NCBI GenBank assembly: GCA_025403435.1
Contig: CM046340.1
Span: forward strand, 9,586,420 to 9,650,419
DNA length: 64,000 nucleotides
From: Artocarpus heterophyllus
Taxonomy: Eukaryota; Streptophyta; Magnoliopsida; Rosales; Moraceae
Reading direction: 5' to 3'
Below are positions 36,376-49,758 of this stretch, piece after piece; position 1 is the first letter of the stretch, and every line of letters begins with the position of its first letter. The notes below the pieces were generated by a model. That model was not told where the DNA came from. It saw nothing but the letters and a program-made list of their open reading frames with translations, and ran no database searches. Made by a program: the position numbers and the translations under genes.

Positions 36376-38271
36376 CCAAACATTTGAATTTTTTTACCAT
36401 AGACCTAACATAATAATACATGACCACTAGGACACTCCATTTGGTGGTTTTTTTTTTTTATTTTGTAGATAAAAAAACTTAAGTACTAGGTTTAAATTCT
36501 TTAATACTATTCTTACAAAGACCAAAAATCAAATCAAACCAAGATTAATAATTTAAATGCATATCCAAACGTCAATTAGAATAACAATTCAAATCAAATA
36601 ATTTAAATCATACAACTCAAAGTAAAATAATTCAAATCAACACAATTCGAATCTATTTACTAAACGGACCCAAATCTTTGGGCAGACTGCTGGTTGGGTT
36701 GGCATTCATGTCAATGCTAGCGTTGAGTGGGTATGACGAAACTAACAACAGCAAATAATGCTGTTTGAATCAACGGAAGGAATCTCTGATGGTTTCGCAC
36801 ATACACACTGATTTGTGACAAAAATGTCAAAATGTTTTAAATTAGTGCAAATGGTTAAAATTGAAGAAGACTAATTATATTAGTCCAACACGGACTTGCT
36901 AATAAATTTATTATTTTATCAACTGGATCCACGTTCTAAATTCGACGCTCCTTCAGTCTTGGTCGCTGTTCTTTTGACCAGTTCTTCTTCTTTTTTTTTT
37001 TTTGCTTATTCAACAAAAATCATTTCATATTGTTATAAAAATATTAATCACTTTGCATGTCCTTAAATGCTTCTTTAGTAATAGGGACTAGGAAGAGAAA
37101 AAATTAACAAAAATGACAGAATAGCTAATAGATATTAAAGATTTACTTTGTGATTATTCAAAATAATAATAATAACGGAAAGGTTGTAGATTAAAGCACA
37201 CTTGCGATTATTGTTTTTGAAAAACGTGACGTGATTTGAGAATTAGGAAAGATTATAAATACCGATTTGGAGATTAAGCAACAATACTATAAATTAATTA
37301 ATCTGCTAATGACATGGGTTTAACTCAAAAGGTCTCTTGCTCAACCCAAAATAAATAAATAAATCAAAAGATGAGTTGTTTATACGACGGAGTCAAAATA
37401 ACATCTCAATTATCTGGGTCAGGTCTATCTTAAAAAATTAAACAGTGTTTCTTATAATATGCCTCGACCTAACAAAATGTGTGGCTTACAATCTTATTTT
37501 GAAAGTCAGAATAAATCTACGTTGAATGGTTTGTTCTGACCTTTGACATCCTCACAAGCAGCCATGAACCCAAGTTGACTCTTCTTTATTACAGAAATAC
37601 AGATATAAGGTGTGACAGTGCTATATATATATATATCGAAGACTAATTTATTTGATGGTTTTTAATTTCAGAAAAAAAAATTATGTTTGCTTTTTGAATG
37701 ATAGTATAAATTTCCACTTTCGACTACCATTCTGAATGAGACTTAATGTGCCTTTTCACTATTTAACTCAAAAAGTTCAGATATATTAATCAAAAGATTA
37801 AAGTGTATGCACTTTATTACAATGTTATGTAAATGGATAAATATGGATAAATTAAGCATCTTGTTGTGCCCTAATTTGATAAAAGATACGCAAAAGAATG
37901 CATTTCCATTCGATATTGAAGCGCATTAGCTATTGTGGAGCAACCAATGTAGCAACAATCATTCAGTTTTGTGCGATTCAGAGATTTTTTTTTTTTTTGG
38001 GTTCAAATTTATATTGCTACCTATAAACATAGTACAAAATTTTCAAGCCACATAAATTCTATAAAATAACTTTATTGATCGAAAAATTCTTTCAAATCGA
38101 TGATAATGTGATTTTTAACATAATGTTTCCTCTAATGATGACACAATTGGTGAACAAAGTAAAATAATATGAATGATAAAATGAAAGAAACTACAAAATA
38201 TTACCAAGAATTCATGTGTAAGCCTATCTTATCACATCAATTAATTTTATCCGCATGACTATTACATACAA

Positions 38272-38273
38272 AC

Positions 38274-38322
<49 letters not shown>
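38272..38322. repeat. (CATA)n then (TA)n microsatellite
   Basis: CATA units run into about eighteen TA units. Confidence 0.95.
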
Positions 38323-38326
<4 letters not shown>

Positions 38327-38797
38327 TTGAAATTTTTCTACGCATTCGTTGTTAATCTCTTATAGGTTTATTCTTGGGGTTTTCCAGCATGAGAATCAAA
38401 GAAAAAACGGGGACAAAATTGTGTTAAAGACTTACCTAGATAGTCAATATAGGGAAAAATAAAAAAAGAAAGAAGGAAAACAAAAGAGAGAGAGCTATAC
38501 TTCTTGCTTTTCTTCAGGAGGGTCTCAATTTGGATAATATATTAATCTTTTTTTCTTTTTTTTTGTAACGATATTAAACTTTTTTTTTAATCAAGATTAA
38601 TGAATATATAATAATTATAACAAGTTGGTCTGATCAATTAGTTGTACTTACCACTGTAGCCTTTTCTCCTAATTCTTTTTTTGTTTTTTTGGGGGTTAAA
38701 AACACAAAATGCCATTAAAGCCTTGCTTCCTCTAAGTTAATTAGAAGTAATCCCAAACTAAGAATTCCCATGCATACAATTACTTTCTTCCGATCTT

Positions 38798-38834
38798 TAT
38801 ATATATATATGCGCCCGCGCGCACACACGTATAT
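38798..38834. repeat. Alternating purine-pyrimidine tract
   Basis: A TATATATATATATG stretch is followed by GCGCCCGCGCGCACACACG and TATAT. Apart from one CCC break it alternates purine and pyrimidine for about 37 bases, a composition prone to Z-DNA. Confidence 0.85.
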
Positions 38835-39068
38835 GGAGACATTATTAAGTGGACCCCAAAAAAGCACTTGCTTTTTCAAATGGGCTAGCTGGCTCTAAAC
38901 CAATTACAATCCCCCCGGCACTAGTCACCCCTCAACTAGCTAGTTTTGTTCATTACACCCCTAATTATACACGACTTTATTGCTCACAAGAATTAAAATC
39001 TTTGTTTAAGAAAATCCAAACCACAAAAATCTGTTGACCTCCATGCATTGTCTTCTACATATTATATG

Positions 39069-39089
39069 TATGTGTGTGTGTGTGTGTGA
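39069..39089. repeat. (GT)n microsatellite
   Basis: About ten TG units after TATATGTATG. Confidence 0.85.
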
Positions 39090-39711
39090 TCCAAATTAAC
39101 CAAATCAAATTACCATCTTTAACAACTCCAACTTGTCACAATAATATCACTGAAATTTTCCGTAAACTTAGAATCAATTCAATGATAGTAGTCTGTCCTA
39201 ATCGCGTAGACGGAAAAAGGAGTCATTAGTTTTGCATTTGCTTGCCTTGGTTGACCTCGATTTATGCACAATATCAAGGAATTCCAGGTCTCCCACAATG
39301 ATGCCATAACTTTCTCCACCAGTCTCTCTCTACTCTCTTATCATCAATCCCACACAATAATAATAATAATTAATTTTACATCAAATAATATAATATACAC
39401 ATATTATAAATACTGCATATACGTACAAAACTATATGTATACGTATATTATATGTGTGCGGATATATATACACACTCATGTATGTACGTAATACGATTGG
39501 CAAGTGGCAGTATGGGAGGTGACGATTGACAGAGAAAGATAAATGCTTATCTGCAACAGAAGAAGACAACAAAAGAAATGTCATTGCTAATGCTAATGCT
39601 GGCCAACCACAACACACAAGTTGCGAAACTTATTTTGACTTTGCAACGTTTAGTTTATGCGTGCCATGTCGGCAACATAACCTCAAATAAATAGTCCACT
39701 TGTAATTCTTT

Positions 39712-39712
39712 C

Positions 39713-39746
<34 letters not shown>
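39712..39746. repeat. (CT)n then (AT)n microsatellite
   Basis: About ten CT units run directly into about seven AT units. Confidence 0.9.
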
Positions 39747-39747
<1 letters not shown>

Positions 39748-40774
39748 ACAGTAGTATGGGGATTGGGGGGCCCACTTGATTAATTTTGTGATGACATTGG
39801 AGAGAGCTTTAGCATGTTCATCTGTATAATTGGATTTTCTGCATGTGATTCAATTTGTTGACGGGAGTGAAATTTGTTATAATTGGTTGGTGCTTTAATT
39901 AATTTCTATTGACAAGTTAATATTGGCATATTTCTTATTGTCATGCACACACTAAAACAAACCCTTTTGTTTTGAAGAAAGTCATCGGAATTATTTTTCT
40001 TCTACCCTTTTCATCTTTTGCGCTCCTACTTGGATTGTATTTTATTTTATTTTTTTTACATTTCTTATAGGCATAAAATTGTAAGAGTGGGCAACTTGAG
40101 ATTTATTTATTTATTTTGCTTTTGGGATTTGATATTGAAAGGAGCCTCAATGGGACCCGATCATTAAGCATACAAATTTCTATAGTAATATTAAATGATA
40201 ATTTACCAAAGCTAAGTAATTGGCATGAGTAGCCTCTCATCTATTCTTGAATGATGGACGTGGGGTTAATGGGGGATAAGAAGAGGACAAATCACATCAA
40301 ACAACAAAAGATGATAATGGAACAAAAAGCACTATTATTCTCTCCCTCAGAAACTTCTCCAAAGCATCGTAAAGAAAAATATTGAAAGAGAATTAATACA
40401 CAACTATTTTCTAGCAAACGCACACATGACTATGATAGTCTTTGAAATCAGAAGGGATTTCATCCCAATTTGATCAGGTCAAATTCAGTGAGACCCATTT
40501 AATTAATTTGTGGGTCCAAATCGTCCTAAGGTCTACACTATCTAGAAGCACAAAATATTCTGCCGTGACAATACTGAAATAACCCTAGGAATGACTAACT
40601 TGTATTTCACGCGGTGCAAATGAGTCATGGCATTTTTAGAATCTACTGAAAAAGAAATAGTAATCCCACGTAATGACAATATAAAACCGTCAAACAAGAT
40701 AAACTAGTGAGTGACTATTGATAGATCCAGAAATTTATCTCAAAAGAGGCACTTGTGAAACCAACAACTCATTT

Positions 40775-41165
40775 GTTTGTAGGTTTGAATTGCAATTTAA
40801 ACCATTTTGCTGCAATTTTTTTTCTGAAAATTTTAAAAAATATTTTATAAAACTAATTGTCATAAATAACAGGTTTTAAAAATATTTGTAGTAAAAAATT
40901 TTATGGTGTAAATAATTTATTTACCTCTTTGTTTACAATGTAAATAATTCTTATTTACATAATAAATAAATTTATGGTACAAATAATGTATTTAGACTTT
41001 TGTTTATAATGTAAATATTTCTTATTTACATCACAAATATGCTATTTACAATAAATATTTTCAAAACTTAGTATTTATTTCAAAAAGTTTTAAAAATCTA
41101 ACATTTTTCTTTTTCTTATAAAAATTTAAATTTCTCTTTAAACTTGTGAACCAAACGGACCATAA
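40775..41165. mobile_element. MITE-like element with an internal direct repeat
   Basis: The left side reads TTGTAGGTTTGAATTGCAAT and the reversed right side reads GGTCCGTTTGGTTCACAAGT, a typical MITE terminus. Inside, 40900-40960 and 40971-41031 are direct copies (TTTATGGTRYAAATAATKTA at the start of each). Outer limits are approximate and no target duplication was found. Confidence 0.45.
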
Positions 41166-41283
41166 AATTTTGTCAAAATGCCCCTTGAAAGTAGCTTAAT
41201 TGGCTGGATGCAAGAAAGTGTGCATGTGTGCGTATGTCTACCAAGATCGGATATCTAGTGGTTTCATTTCTTATTAATAAACA

Positions 41284-41285
<2 letters not shown>

Positions 41286-41322
<37 letters not shown>
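41286..41322. repeat. (TA)n microsatellite
   Basis: About eighteen TA units. Confidence 0.95.
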
Positions 41323-41325
<3 letters not shown>

Positions 41326-44300
41326 TGCTCAAAATATTACTACTATTTCATAGTTTCAAAGATTTTGTTAAAATTTTGGGGGAAAAATACTATGATTTAA
41401 AAATTAAAAGTATTAAAAGTGTTATTTTTTATTGCATAGTAACATTCTCATGCATATATTTATCGTGAAGTATTCCAATTTAAGGATTCTTTTAATATTG
41501 CTTGTCATAAAAAGGAAGGATTTCATATTAATGCGTTAATCAAAAGTACATCCTTTCTATTTACTTACTTCTATTGTATGAGAGAGTATATTCAATTCTT
41601 AGAATATTAGTAAATGAAAAAAAATAAAGAAAAATCAGGTGTAAACATTAAAAATAGATTTTTAGTAGCATAAATATAAAAGAACTAAAAATTGTAACAT
41701 TATACTAAAAAATAAAGAGTTTATTTGGGGTCAACGGCCCCATATAAATACAACACTGCACATAACCTCGTCAAGATTGATTTCTCATGCATCATTGGTA
41801 TTGTAAATGCAAAAATATAAAGAATATGAAGAAATTATAGCAGTTCACCTTTAATGTTGGAGTTACACTGACTACAGTGTTTTGGAGAGAGTTACTATTA
41901 CAAGGATTACTAAACAGATTGCTTGAGAGCATAAATAATAAAGTTAGGGCTTTGGATAGAACTATAAATCTTTGGCTAAATAAATAAATTGTCTTCAAGT
42001 CTCAGCTTTATTAGGATTATCCTTGATCCAGCCACTTTTGGAGCTTATTGTTATTCTCAAATTGAATGTGAATATCATGTTTATAAATTTTGTGATTTAT
42101 TTAGTGATTGTCATATTTGTCTCACCCAACTCTCCATTTTAACTAGATGCTGATTCCATATTGATTGTGTGAAACTAGTAGAGAAAGAATGTAATCGTCT
42201 TCCTTTTAGTCCTCATCTCTCCTCCTAGTTTGGCTGCAAACCTTGGTCCATCCCGCTCCTCATAGTTAGGCCATAGGCCTCATTCCAACTCTTCTCCTAG
42301 GTCAACCATAAACCTCAATCGAGCTTCTCCTCTAGCTTGGCACCTCTCGTGTCTTGATGGCATTTATAGAACATTGAGTACCATACTCATGAGAACACAT
42401 GTAAACATAAACATTAATTAATGAGCTCGTTCATGGGCCTGAATCAAATGTTTAAACTGGAAAGACTACATCGATTTAAATTTTGTAAAAAAAAAACATT
42501 GTATTAATAGTTTAAACCAAAACTTTTTGATCCGAATCTTATTTTTCAAACAAGCTCTATGTTTTTTTTCCGTTCAAAAAATTAACCTACATTTTCATCA
42601 AGCTGGAATAAGTGTTACTACTTGACATGGTATTTTACCAGAGGGGTGAAAAAAAAAAAGCCAACAAACAGAAAAACTTGGCATGATATTATTGGTTCTG
42701 CAACATATGGTCTAATAAAACGGTGGGTTAAAATTTCAAAAAGTGGTGGAACGTAAATTGTGCGTGTTTTAGCGATTGTTGAGGAAAGAGAGGTTGTACA
42801 TGCTGTTCTTATCGTCTCACAGTCAAACCCTATTGGATTTGTGGGCAGCTTCTGACATAACATCTCAACCAATGAGAAGAGTTATGTGGCATACAGGGAT
42901 GGTGGGACCCATATCAAGTGATCACCAAAGATCCAATAATGGTGCAATTGGCTTTCATTAGTCAACAAAAGCAACTTCTAGTTACATTCAAAAAAAAAAA
43001 GAGGGATTGGGTATATGCCCTACTTTTGCTTTACAGCCTAGTGGCTCAAGTGAAGCTGATTATTGGTCGCTTAAAACAATGCTTCTGCCTACCTATGTTT
43101 GTTTTATTGGTTTACTTTGCATAGAATCTTCTCCAAGTCCTCTTATTTATTTTATTTCTTTTTTTTATTAATATATATCTTTTCTTTTGTTACTAAAAAA
43201 AAATCAAAATCTTTTTCTACTAAATCTGAATGTATGAGGTAAGGCTGCCAATTAAGAAAAGCTTCTTTTGACTATTTTTGGCCACTTGCATACCAAGTTG
43301 GGCACTGTTTTATTTTTATTTTTATTTTTTAATTTTTTTTGTAACTGAATAAATGCACTAACCTAACTTCACGCCATGAAAACATAAATACATCTTGATG
43401 ACTTCAGGTTTGAAAGTTCCAACTCAATTATATATTCCGTGTATAATTAAGAACTTTAAATTATGTTGCCAAACTTTATAGTAACAGATTGATTATTACA
43501 TTAGTTTCCCTAAACTCATATACGTGCACGTAAGCTTTTATGAAAATGTTTTTAGCTTATATTATCCTAATTAGGGGACAGCTCAGTAATAAATATGTAT
43601 TTAAACTCTAATTTAGAAACTAAGTATCTAAACTCTAATATAGAGATTCTGGGTAATTAAGTACATTTTTTATTAATGAAAAAAAAAAGATGAAATAACA
43701 ACAAGGCTTTTTGGATGAACCTTGGAATATACCCAATAAGATATATGTTTTAATGTCTCACCGTACTATATATATATGTATCTCCAAAACTTAGATTAAT
43801 AATAAATTACCTGTGCACCAGCCATATCCATAGAGAAAGGACAAATATTAGGTAAAATTTATTCACTTGGAACAAAAAAAGAAAAAAGGACCTGAATTAG
43901 CTCGTGAACCGAAACATTGTTAAAGTAAAAAAGGATCTTAATTAACCATATAATACTACTTCTTTTATGACAAATTTAAGACTCTATTCATGCCTTTCAC
44001 CGAACTCTCATTATTTTAGCGGCAATAAATAAATAAATAAAAACAACAAATAAATAAAGCCTTTGACGAAATATGTGTTACTGAAAAGATCACGTCGGTT
44101 CACGTGCTGTAGACGGATTACGTGTATAAAGCCGGAAAAGAATTATTGATTTTTTTTTCGACAATTTGCACGTAATATATGCAAATTATTGCATGATTTG
44201 TTAGGATTAATATAAAAGTGATCTGATTAGATTAAAAGCTTCAATTAATGTATAAAGAGTTTTACAGCTGATCAGACGCTGATTTCGAGTCATACGGTCA

Positions 44301-45873
44301 CGTGCTTTGACCCGGAAAGTTGGGTCATTGTCCATGTCCATAGTGTAACAAGCAACAGTCAAAGATCTCATAAATATCACGACTTTTTTTATTCATTTTA
44401 ATCAGCTTAATATGTTTGATTGTCTCGATTAATCATTAATCTAATTGTTACAAAAATATGCAATTTTTTTTCCTTTTTTTTTTGTTGTGTGGTTGCGTGT
44501 GAAAGGATGGAAGAAACAGCTAGGTCGTGTGTGAGGATAAAGAAACATACAAAATAAGAGTTGAAAAAAGGGAATAATATTGCATGTTGTTGGTGAGGCA
44601 ATCCTCTTCCATATAAAAACAAAAATACGAATATATTAACCTAAAAAAAACAAATGTACTAATATAACCCTTTTTCAATGTCTTCTCTCTTAAAATATAT
44701 AATCATTTCCTTTCAAAGAAATAAGCCTTTTAATTTTTTTCCGAAAAAGCAATTTTTTTATTTTTTTATTTTTGCTTTTTTAATGAAAAAAGAAAATCAT
44801 ATCATAGTATAACTATAACATGTAATTCCACGTGTGATCCTTATTTTTTTATTTTCAGAATAAAACATGGTATAATATGTGCCTTTTTTTTTCTTTCTTT
44901 CTTTTTTCTTTTTTTTTTAAAGGTACATGTTCAAATTGCAAAAATAATTTATGAGAGTTCTAAAGCTGCTTTAATGGAAGACCAGTGGCCTGATCCATTA
45001 TTTTTGTGCTATAATGAATAGTGTGGATGGGTTGATGTTAATTCCCACGTACACGTATGCGACAGCTCAGCATCATATTTCCTCAGCTTAATCTATGTTG
45101 TCTTTGAAACATGTTTTCAGATGTATTTATCTTGTCTTATACAAGGTAATTCAATTTAATTTCTCAATATCAAATGTAAAATTACTTTAAGAACTTTTAG
45201 GCAATTAGTAGCACTAGACAAAAGCAAAGATACTCAATTAGCTACGATTGAACAATATTTCCTTTGATTAGCCAAAAAAAAAAAAAGGAAGAAGGAGGGA
45301 ATTAGCCTATTATTAATTGGGAATAAAAATAAATATATCAAAATATAATAGTGTTTAGTAAATAACCTATTTAGATTAAAACAAAATTAATTTTTATATA
45401 GAATGGCATATATAGAGGTAGGAAACAATAGCGAGATAACAAAAAACAAAAACAAAAAAAAAGAAGAAGAAAAAGAAAAAAAAAAGAATAAGACAAAATT
45501 AAAAATTCAGGTGTTTAAAAAAAGTATAAGATTCTAACAATATTGATTACTTCAATATTTTTAAAAGTATGTTATTTGCTTACATTAAAAATTAAAATTG
45601 TGTTATTTGGTGCAATTTTCAATATATATATATAAAACTTTGAACAAAAAAAGTGAATAATTTTTTATATAAACCTATCTTAATCCCTCAATCACCGATT
45701 TTATTACAATAACACCTTTTTATTTCTCCTCTAGGAAATTGTAGATGTGATTCTAATCAAACAACAACAACAACAAACACTTAAAAATTTTAAAGCACCG
45801 CTGACAAAACCGTTGGTGAGACAACTGGTGAAAGACCCATTAGATAGGTAGTATAATCTGAAAGATGCACTGT

Positions 45874-48633
45874 TGTCACGCCCCGAAGTACGGGTAGTGA
45901 TGTAGTGAATTAATTAAGTTAATTTATGCAGATTTTTGATTAAAAACACCAATTAAATAATTTGGGTTATTTTTGTAAAAATGTAATAGATTAAAACATT
46001 TTTAAAGCGATTATCGTTAATTTGAAAACAGTTAATCATAAAATAATACATGCCTTGATTTAAATAAAGAAATAACCTAAACAGAATTGCTACAACTTCC
46101 GTGTTTGCCCTGTTGCCTTCCAGTCGATCCTAAGCTGCAATCCACCTAGGGGAAGGGTTTTAAAACAGATAGAGAAAAGGTAAGCGAAAGGCTCAGTAGG
46201 ATTAAGTTAGAAAACATTAATTTGCTTATAAAATTTTGCATTCAAAAAAGTGTTAGAAAACAAAATTTGATAAATAAATGAGCAAACAATTCATTTAAAT
46301 CATTCTTACCAAAACGGTTCTTTGCTTGTTCAGAAAGAATCTTATTGTCTTTCTCGGGCAAACCATATAAGTCACCACCATAGTGGCCCTGCTGGGTTTC
46401 GGAACCTGCCCCCAAGATCGCATTATACATGACCCAATCTCTGATTATAGCATCATGCCCTTATGTGTATTTATTATTATTTAAATCCTATGTTATCAAA
46501 TATTCTCAATTGCATTCATTATTTGATTCATTATGAACATTTATTTTTAGACAAAAAATGAAAAATACTAAGAAATTCATTTTTTTTATCATTCCCTAAA
46601 AATCAATTTGAAAGAATCATTTGGTAACAAGTCTTTTTGTGGCCAAGGCTCTCTTTGAAAATATTTAAAACATTTTATCATTTATTGAAAACATTTTGAA
46701 AGAATCTTTAAGACCAAAACCATTTAAAAACTTGGCTACCAAAGAAAGGGTAGAAGTCCTACCTCGATATTCTGCATCGTGACTTAGTACCGTAGTCCCG
46801 ACCCCCTATACGTTAGCTCCACGGAATCACGAATGACCTTAAATGTAAACTAAGTTCATCAATATCTAACTTAAGATATTCTATACTATTAAGCTATCTC
46901 ATGGTGTTCTAATGTACCATTTATGTCTGTAAAATTATACTATAAAGTTTAAATTTCTCAATATGGGTTTAAAACAGTGAGAATGGGTGAAAAACAACCA
47001 TTTTTCTTGTGGCCGGTCAGCCTGTCGAATTTTCTAGTTTGGTCTACCGAACTATACAATTCAGCCTACCGGTCATGCAGGACCGGCCTACCAAACTTTC
47101 TTAGGTTTGGCCTACCGATGATATAAATTCGGTATGCCGAACTCATGAGTCTGGCCTGTCGATGTTCAAGATTAGCCTGCCGAACTGAAAAAATCTAGGG
47201 ACCTGAGACGACTAGTCTCGGCCTCCCTGAGATCAAATTCTCAATCTAAACCTGTTTTCTCAATTCTCAACCATGGGTAATATTCATAAGTGATAGAAAA
47301 ACATAATAGAACACATTTAAACAATTTTAAATAAGGTTTACATTGAAAATTTCAAAGAACTCCAAAAATGAAGAAAAAGGGAAAAAGTTGATCAAGCTTG
47401 ATTTCATTCAAATCAAGCTCAAATTTGTAAGGGTTTGTGTTCTACCAACTTAGATTTAAGCTTTTCTAAGCTTAAAAAACTCAGATTATAACATTTTGAG
47501 GAAATTGAAAGTTTAGAAAAAAGTTTTAAATTTGAAAAAAGTTAAACTAACCTTGAAATTTGAGCTTGAATATGAGTTTGTGGAGGCCAATCCTTACTTC
47601 CAAGCTTCTAATCTTGCTGGAGATCGAGAGCTTTTGCTTAAGTTTTGAAATCAAAAGGGGAGAGAGAGAGAATGTGAGAGGGAACAAGAGAGAGAAAGGG
47701 AGAGCTGAGAGAGAGAGAGAGAGTGAGTGAGGGAAGGAGAGGGAGAGGAAATAAATAGAGGAAGGAGGGGTAGTTTTCCTAGGGCCGACAATTTCGGACA
47801 CAGCACGATGACACGATACGAAAACGACATGAGATAAATAGGTTTGGACCGCACGTTTATTAATTGTGCCATAAATGGGTTGGCACGAATAACATGAAAA
47901 TAAACGGGCTGGATTCGTGCTCACATGCTAAACACGTCTTAACACGTTTAATTAAACGGGTCATAAACGTGTTGACACGGCATGACACGACCAGCCCATT
48001 TATAACACATTTAAACTTAAAAATAAAAATATTTGAAATATTTATAGTAGGTTAGTAATAATTATATATTGTGTTTTTGTTAATTTTCTTTATTGGCTTT
48101 TTTTAAAAAAAAAATTATTATTTTTTTAAATTTTTAGTTAATTAGGTCATAAGCGTGTCATATGCGTGTTGTTATCGTGTCAATCTGTCACGGCACGTTT
48201 AATAATCGTGTTAATCGTGTCGTGCTGTGTTACGCGTGCTATAGGCGTGTCGTGTTCGTGTTTGCATTTCTAGCACGTTTATTAATCGTGTCGTATTCGT
48301 GTTTGGGCTAAACGTGTCGTGCTGTAAACGTGCCGACACGAACACAGCACAAATACGATTATTGTCACCTTAAGTTTTCCTCAGATAAAACCATGTCTTC
48401 AGCACATGGTTTTCAAAGAATGATATATCAGACATTTGACAAATCGTTTTGTTCCAAAAATTTAAAATAACAATGAAAACAATTAAAATAATAAAGAGTG
48501 ATTAAAAATAATTAAAAGTAATACCAATTTAAAAATATTGCCAAATAGTTAAATTAAGTTCAGGCTTATATTATGACACACTAATTCATCATTTTCATAC
48601 TAATTATACTGGATTAAAAATCGGGGTGTTGCA
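45874..48633 (-). mobile_element. Old solo LTR of the Tekay-like family, split by a MITE
   Basis: Starts TGTCACGCCCCGAAGTACGG, as do the LTRs of the intact element (whose version has CCGG in place of CGAA), and ends GGGGTGTTGCA at 48633. The flanks ACTGT (45869-45873) and ATTGT (48634-48638) are a 5-bp duplication with one change. Conserved internal blocks include GAGCGAAAGGCTCAGTAGGA (46184 on), GGCAAACCAT, GTAGTGGCC-like, CTGGGTTTCGG and TATACGTTAGCTCCACGGA. Without the 593-bp MITE and its 8-bp duplication it measures 2159 bp, against 2156 and 2158 for the intact LTRs. No internal retrotransposon DNA is present, so it arose by LTR-LTR recombination. Confidence 0.88.
47780..48372. mobile_element. 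593-bp hAT-like MITE nested in the solo LTR
   Basis: Flanked by perfect 8-bp duplications AGTTTTCC (47772-47779 and 48373-48380). The ends are TAGGGCCGACAAT and, reversed, TAAGGTGACAAT. The interior is packed with CGTGTCGTG, GACACG and AACACG repeats in both orientations. The intact LTR serves as the empty site: near 51655-51663 it runs GGTTTTACTG into AAAACCATGT without interruption. It has no coding capacity. Confidence 0.88.
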
Positions 48634-48638
48634 ATTGT

Positions 48639-49753
48639 ACAGTCGAAGTGCCACTTAAATCACTGCACCTGAGGCCCACATGCCACCCCTATAATTGTTG
48701 GAGCACCGCACAATTGTGACTATATAAATCCCACCACCTCATAGATAAAACCCGTGAAGAATTTCAACTGTCAAATATTTATGTGTGTTAATAAGAACAC
48801 GCCAAACTAATGGCCACTAACCTTCATCCCACTTTCAGTCTACCCCAACAGAAGATGAGCTTGAGACCAAATTTTAAGGCCAAGACCTCGGTGACGTGCT
48901 CGAAGATGGTCCCAAAATTCTGGCCATCCCACCCTTTTTAAATCTCTTTTTTCTCACTAGAGTTCTAGGGCCAATTGTATAATAACATGGTTTTGGATTC
49001 TAGATGCTCATAATCTTAGACATTCACCAAAATTAAACTGAAATTACCAAGAAAAAAAAATCTAAAGAGCTATTTATCTTCTTAAATGAAGAATGAGGCT
49101 CAAAGATGTTCGTGTGGAAAGTCGTTAATGAGGCATAATGTTGACTACATGTTTAGTTTACTAGTTCAATCTAGCTCAATTAGACCAAGCGACCATCATA
49201 TTTTGAATCGACGTTTTAATTCAAACTAAACTGACAGTTTTAAACTGGGTTGCATTGCCTAACTTAGAGTTCAAACCCCCCTCCATTTCAAGATTTTAAA
49301 CTAATATTAAACAGTGGTTTTATTCCTATATATTTGTATTTATAATTTAATATCATTATTTCATACACATTTTTAATTCAATAACTACATTATATATATT
49401 TCATATTTATTTTTTAATTAGATTATTTTTTCATGCTTCAAATTATTAGAGTTCTCAATACTCATTCAAACATAAATTTGGTTCAGATTTCCTATACATC
49501 CAAATACAAGTTTGGATTATTGTTTGTAGCTTGGATTGATCTGTTTAAATTAATACAATTCAAACCAACGAATCAAATATGGAGTGAGTATACTCAAAAG
49601 AATTCCAATCTCAAGGGATGTTTTTATCTCTTAAGAATGTTATTCTTTATAATCGAAATAATTAAGGATTAAATAAGTCATGTGATTTTAGTGTTAAATT
49701 GCTAGGAATCCTTTGTTGATGGTTGTTTTTCCTATATCTTGTGTCCTTGGAAC
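48639..49753. other. Spacer between solo LTR and intact retrotransposon
   Basis: About 1.1 kb, AT-rich. The piece 49150-49290 (TTGAATCGACGTTTTAATTC-like) may be an old repeat. An open frame at 49433-49672 plus is not recognised. Confidence 0.4.
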
Positions 49754-49758
49754 AAACT
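49754..49758. repeat. Retrotransposon target-site duplication, left
   Basis: AAACT, identical to 58819-58823. Confidence 0.95.

Larger units (their letters stand above)
36377..45873. other. Long AT-rich spacer, no gene supported
   Basis: About 9.5 kb with microsatellites and at least one MITE (listed separately) and otherwise no recognisable gene. Open frames of 60-98 codons at 38849-39037, 39264-39491, 41792-41998, 42618-42961 and 44407-44622 match no family I know and have no gene-like context. CACGTG G-box strings occur at about 44102 and 44302 but flank no visible gene. Confidence 0.45.

Noticed and set aside
44080..44345. G-box and TTGAC clusters as a gene promoter
   Set aside because: No coding region follows on either strand within a reasonable distance.
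46242..46430. 62-codon minus frame as a host gene
   Set aside because: It lies in the conserved body of the solo LTR and matches the same region of the intact LTRs.
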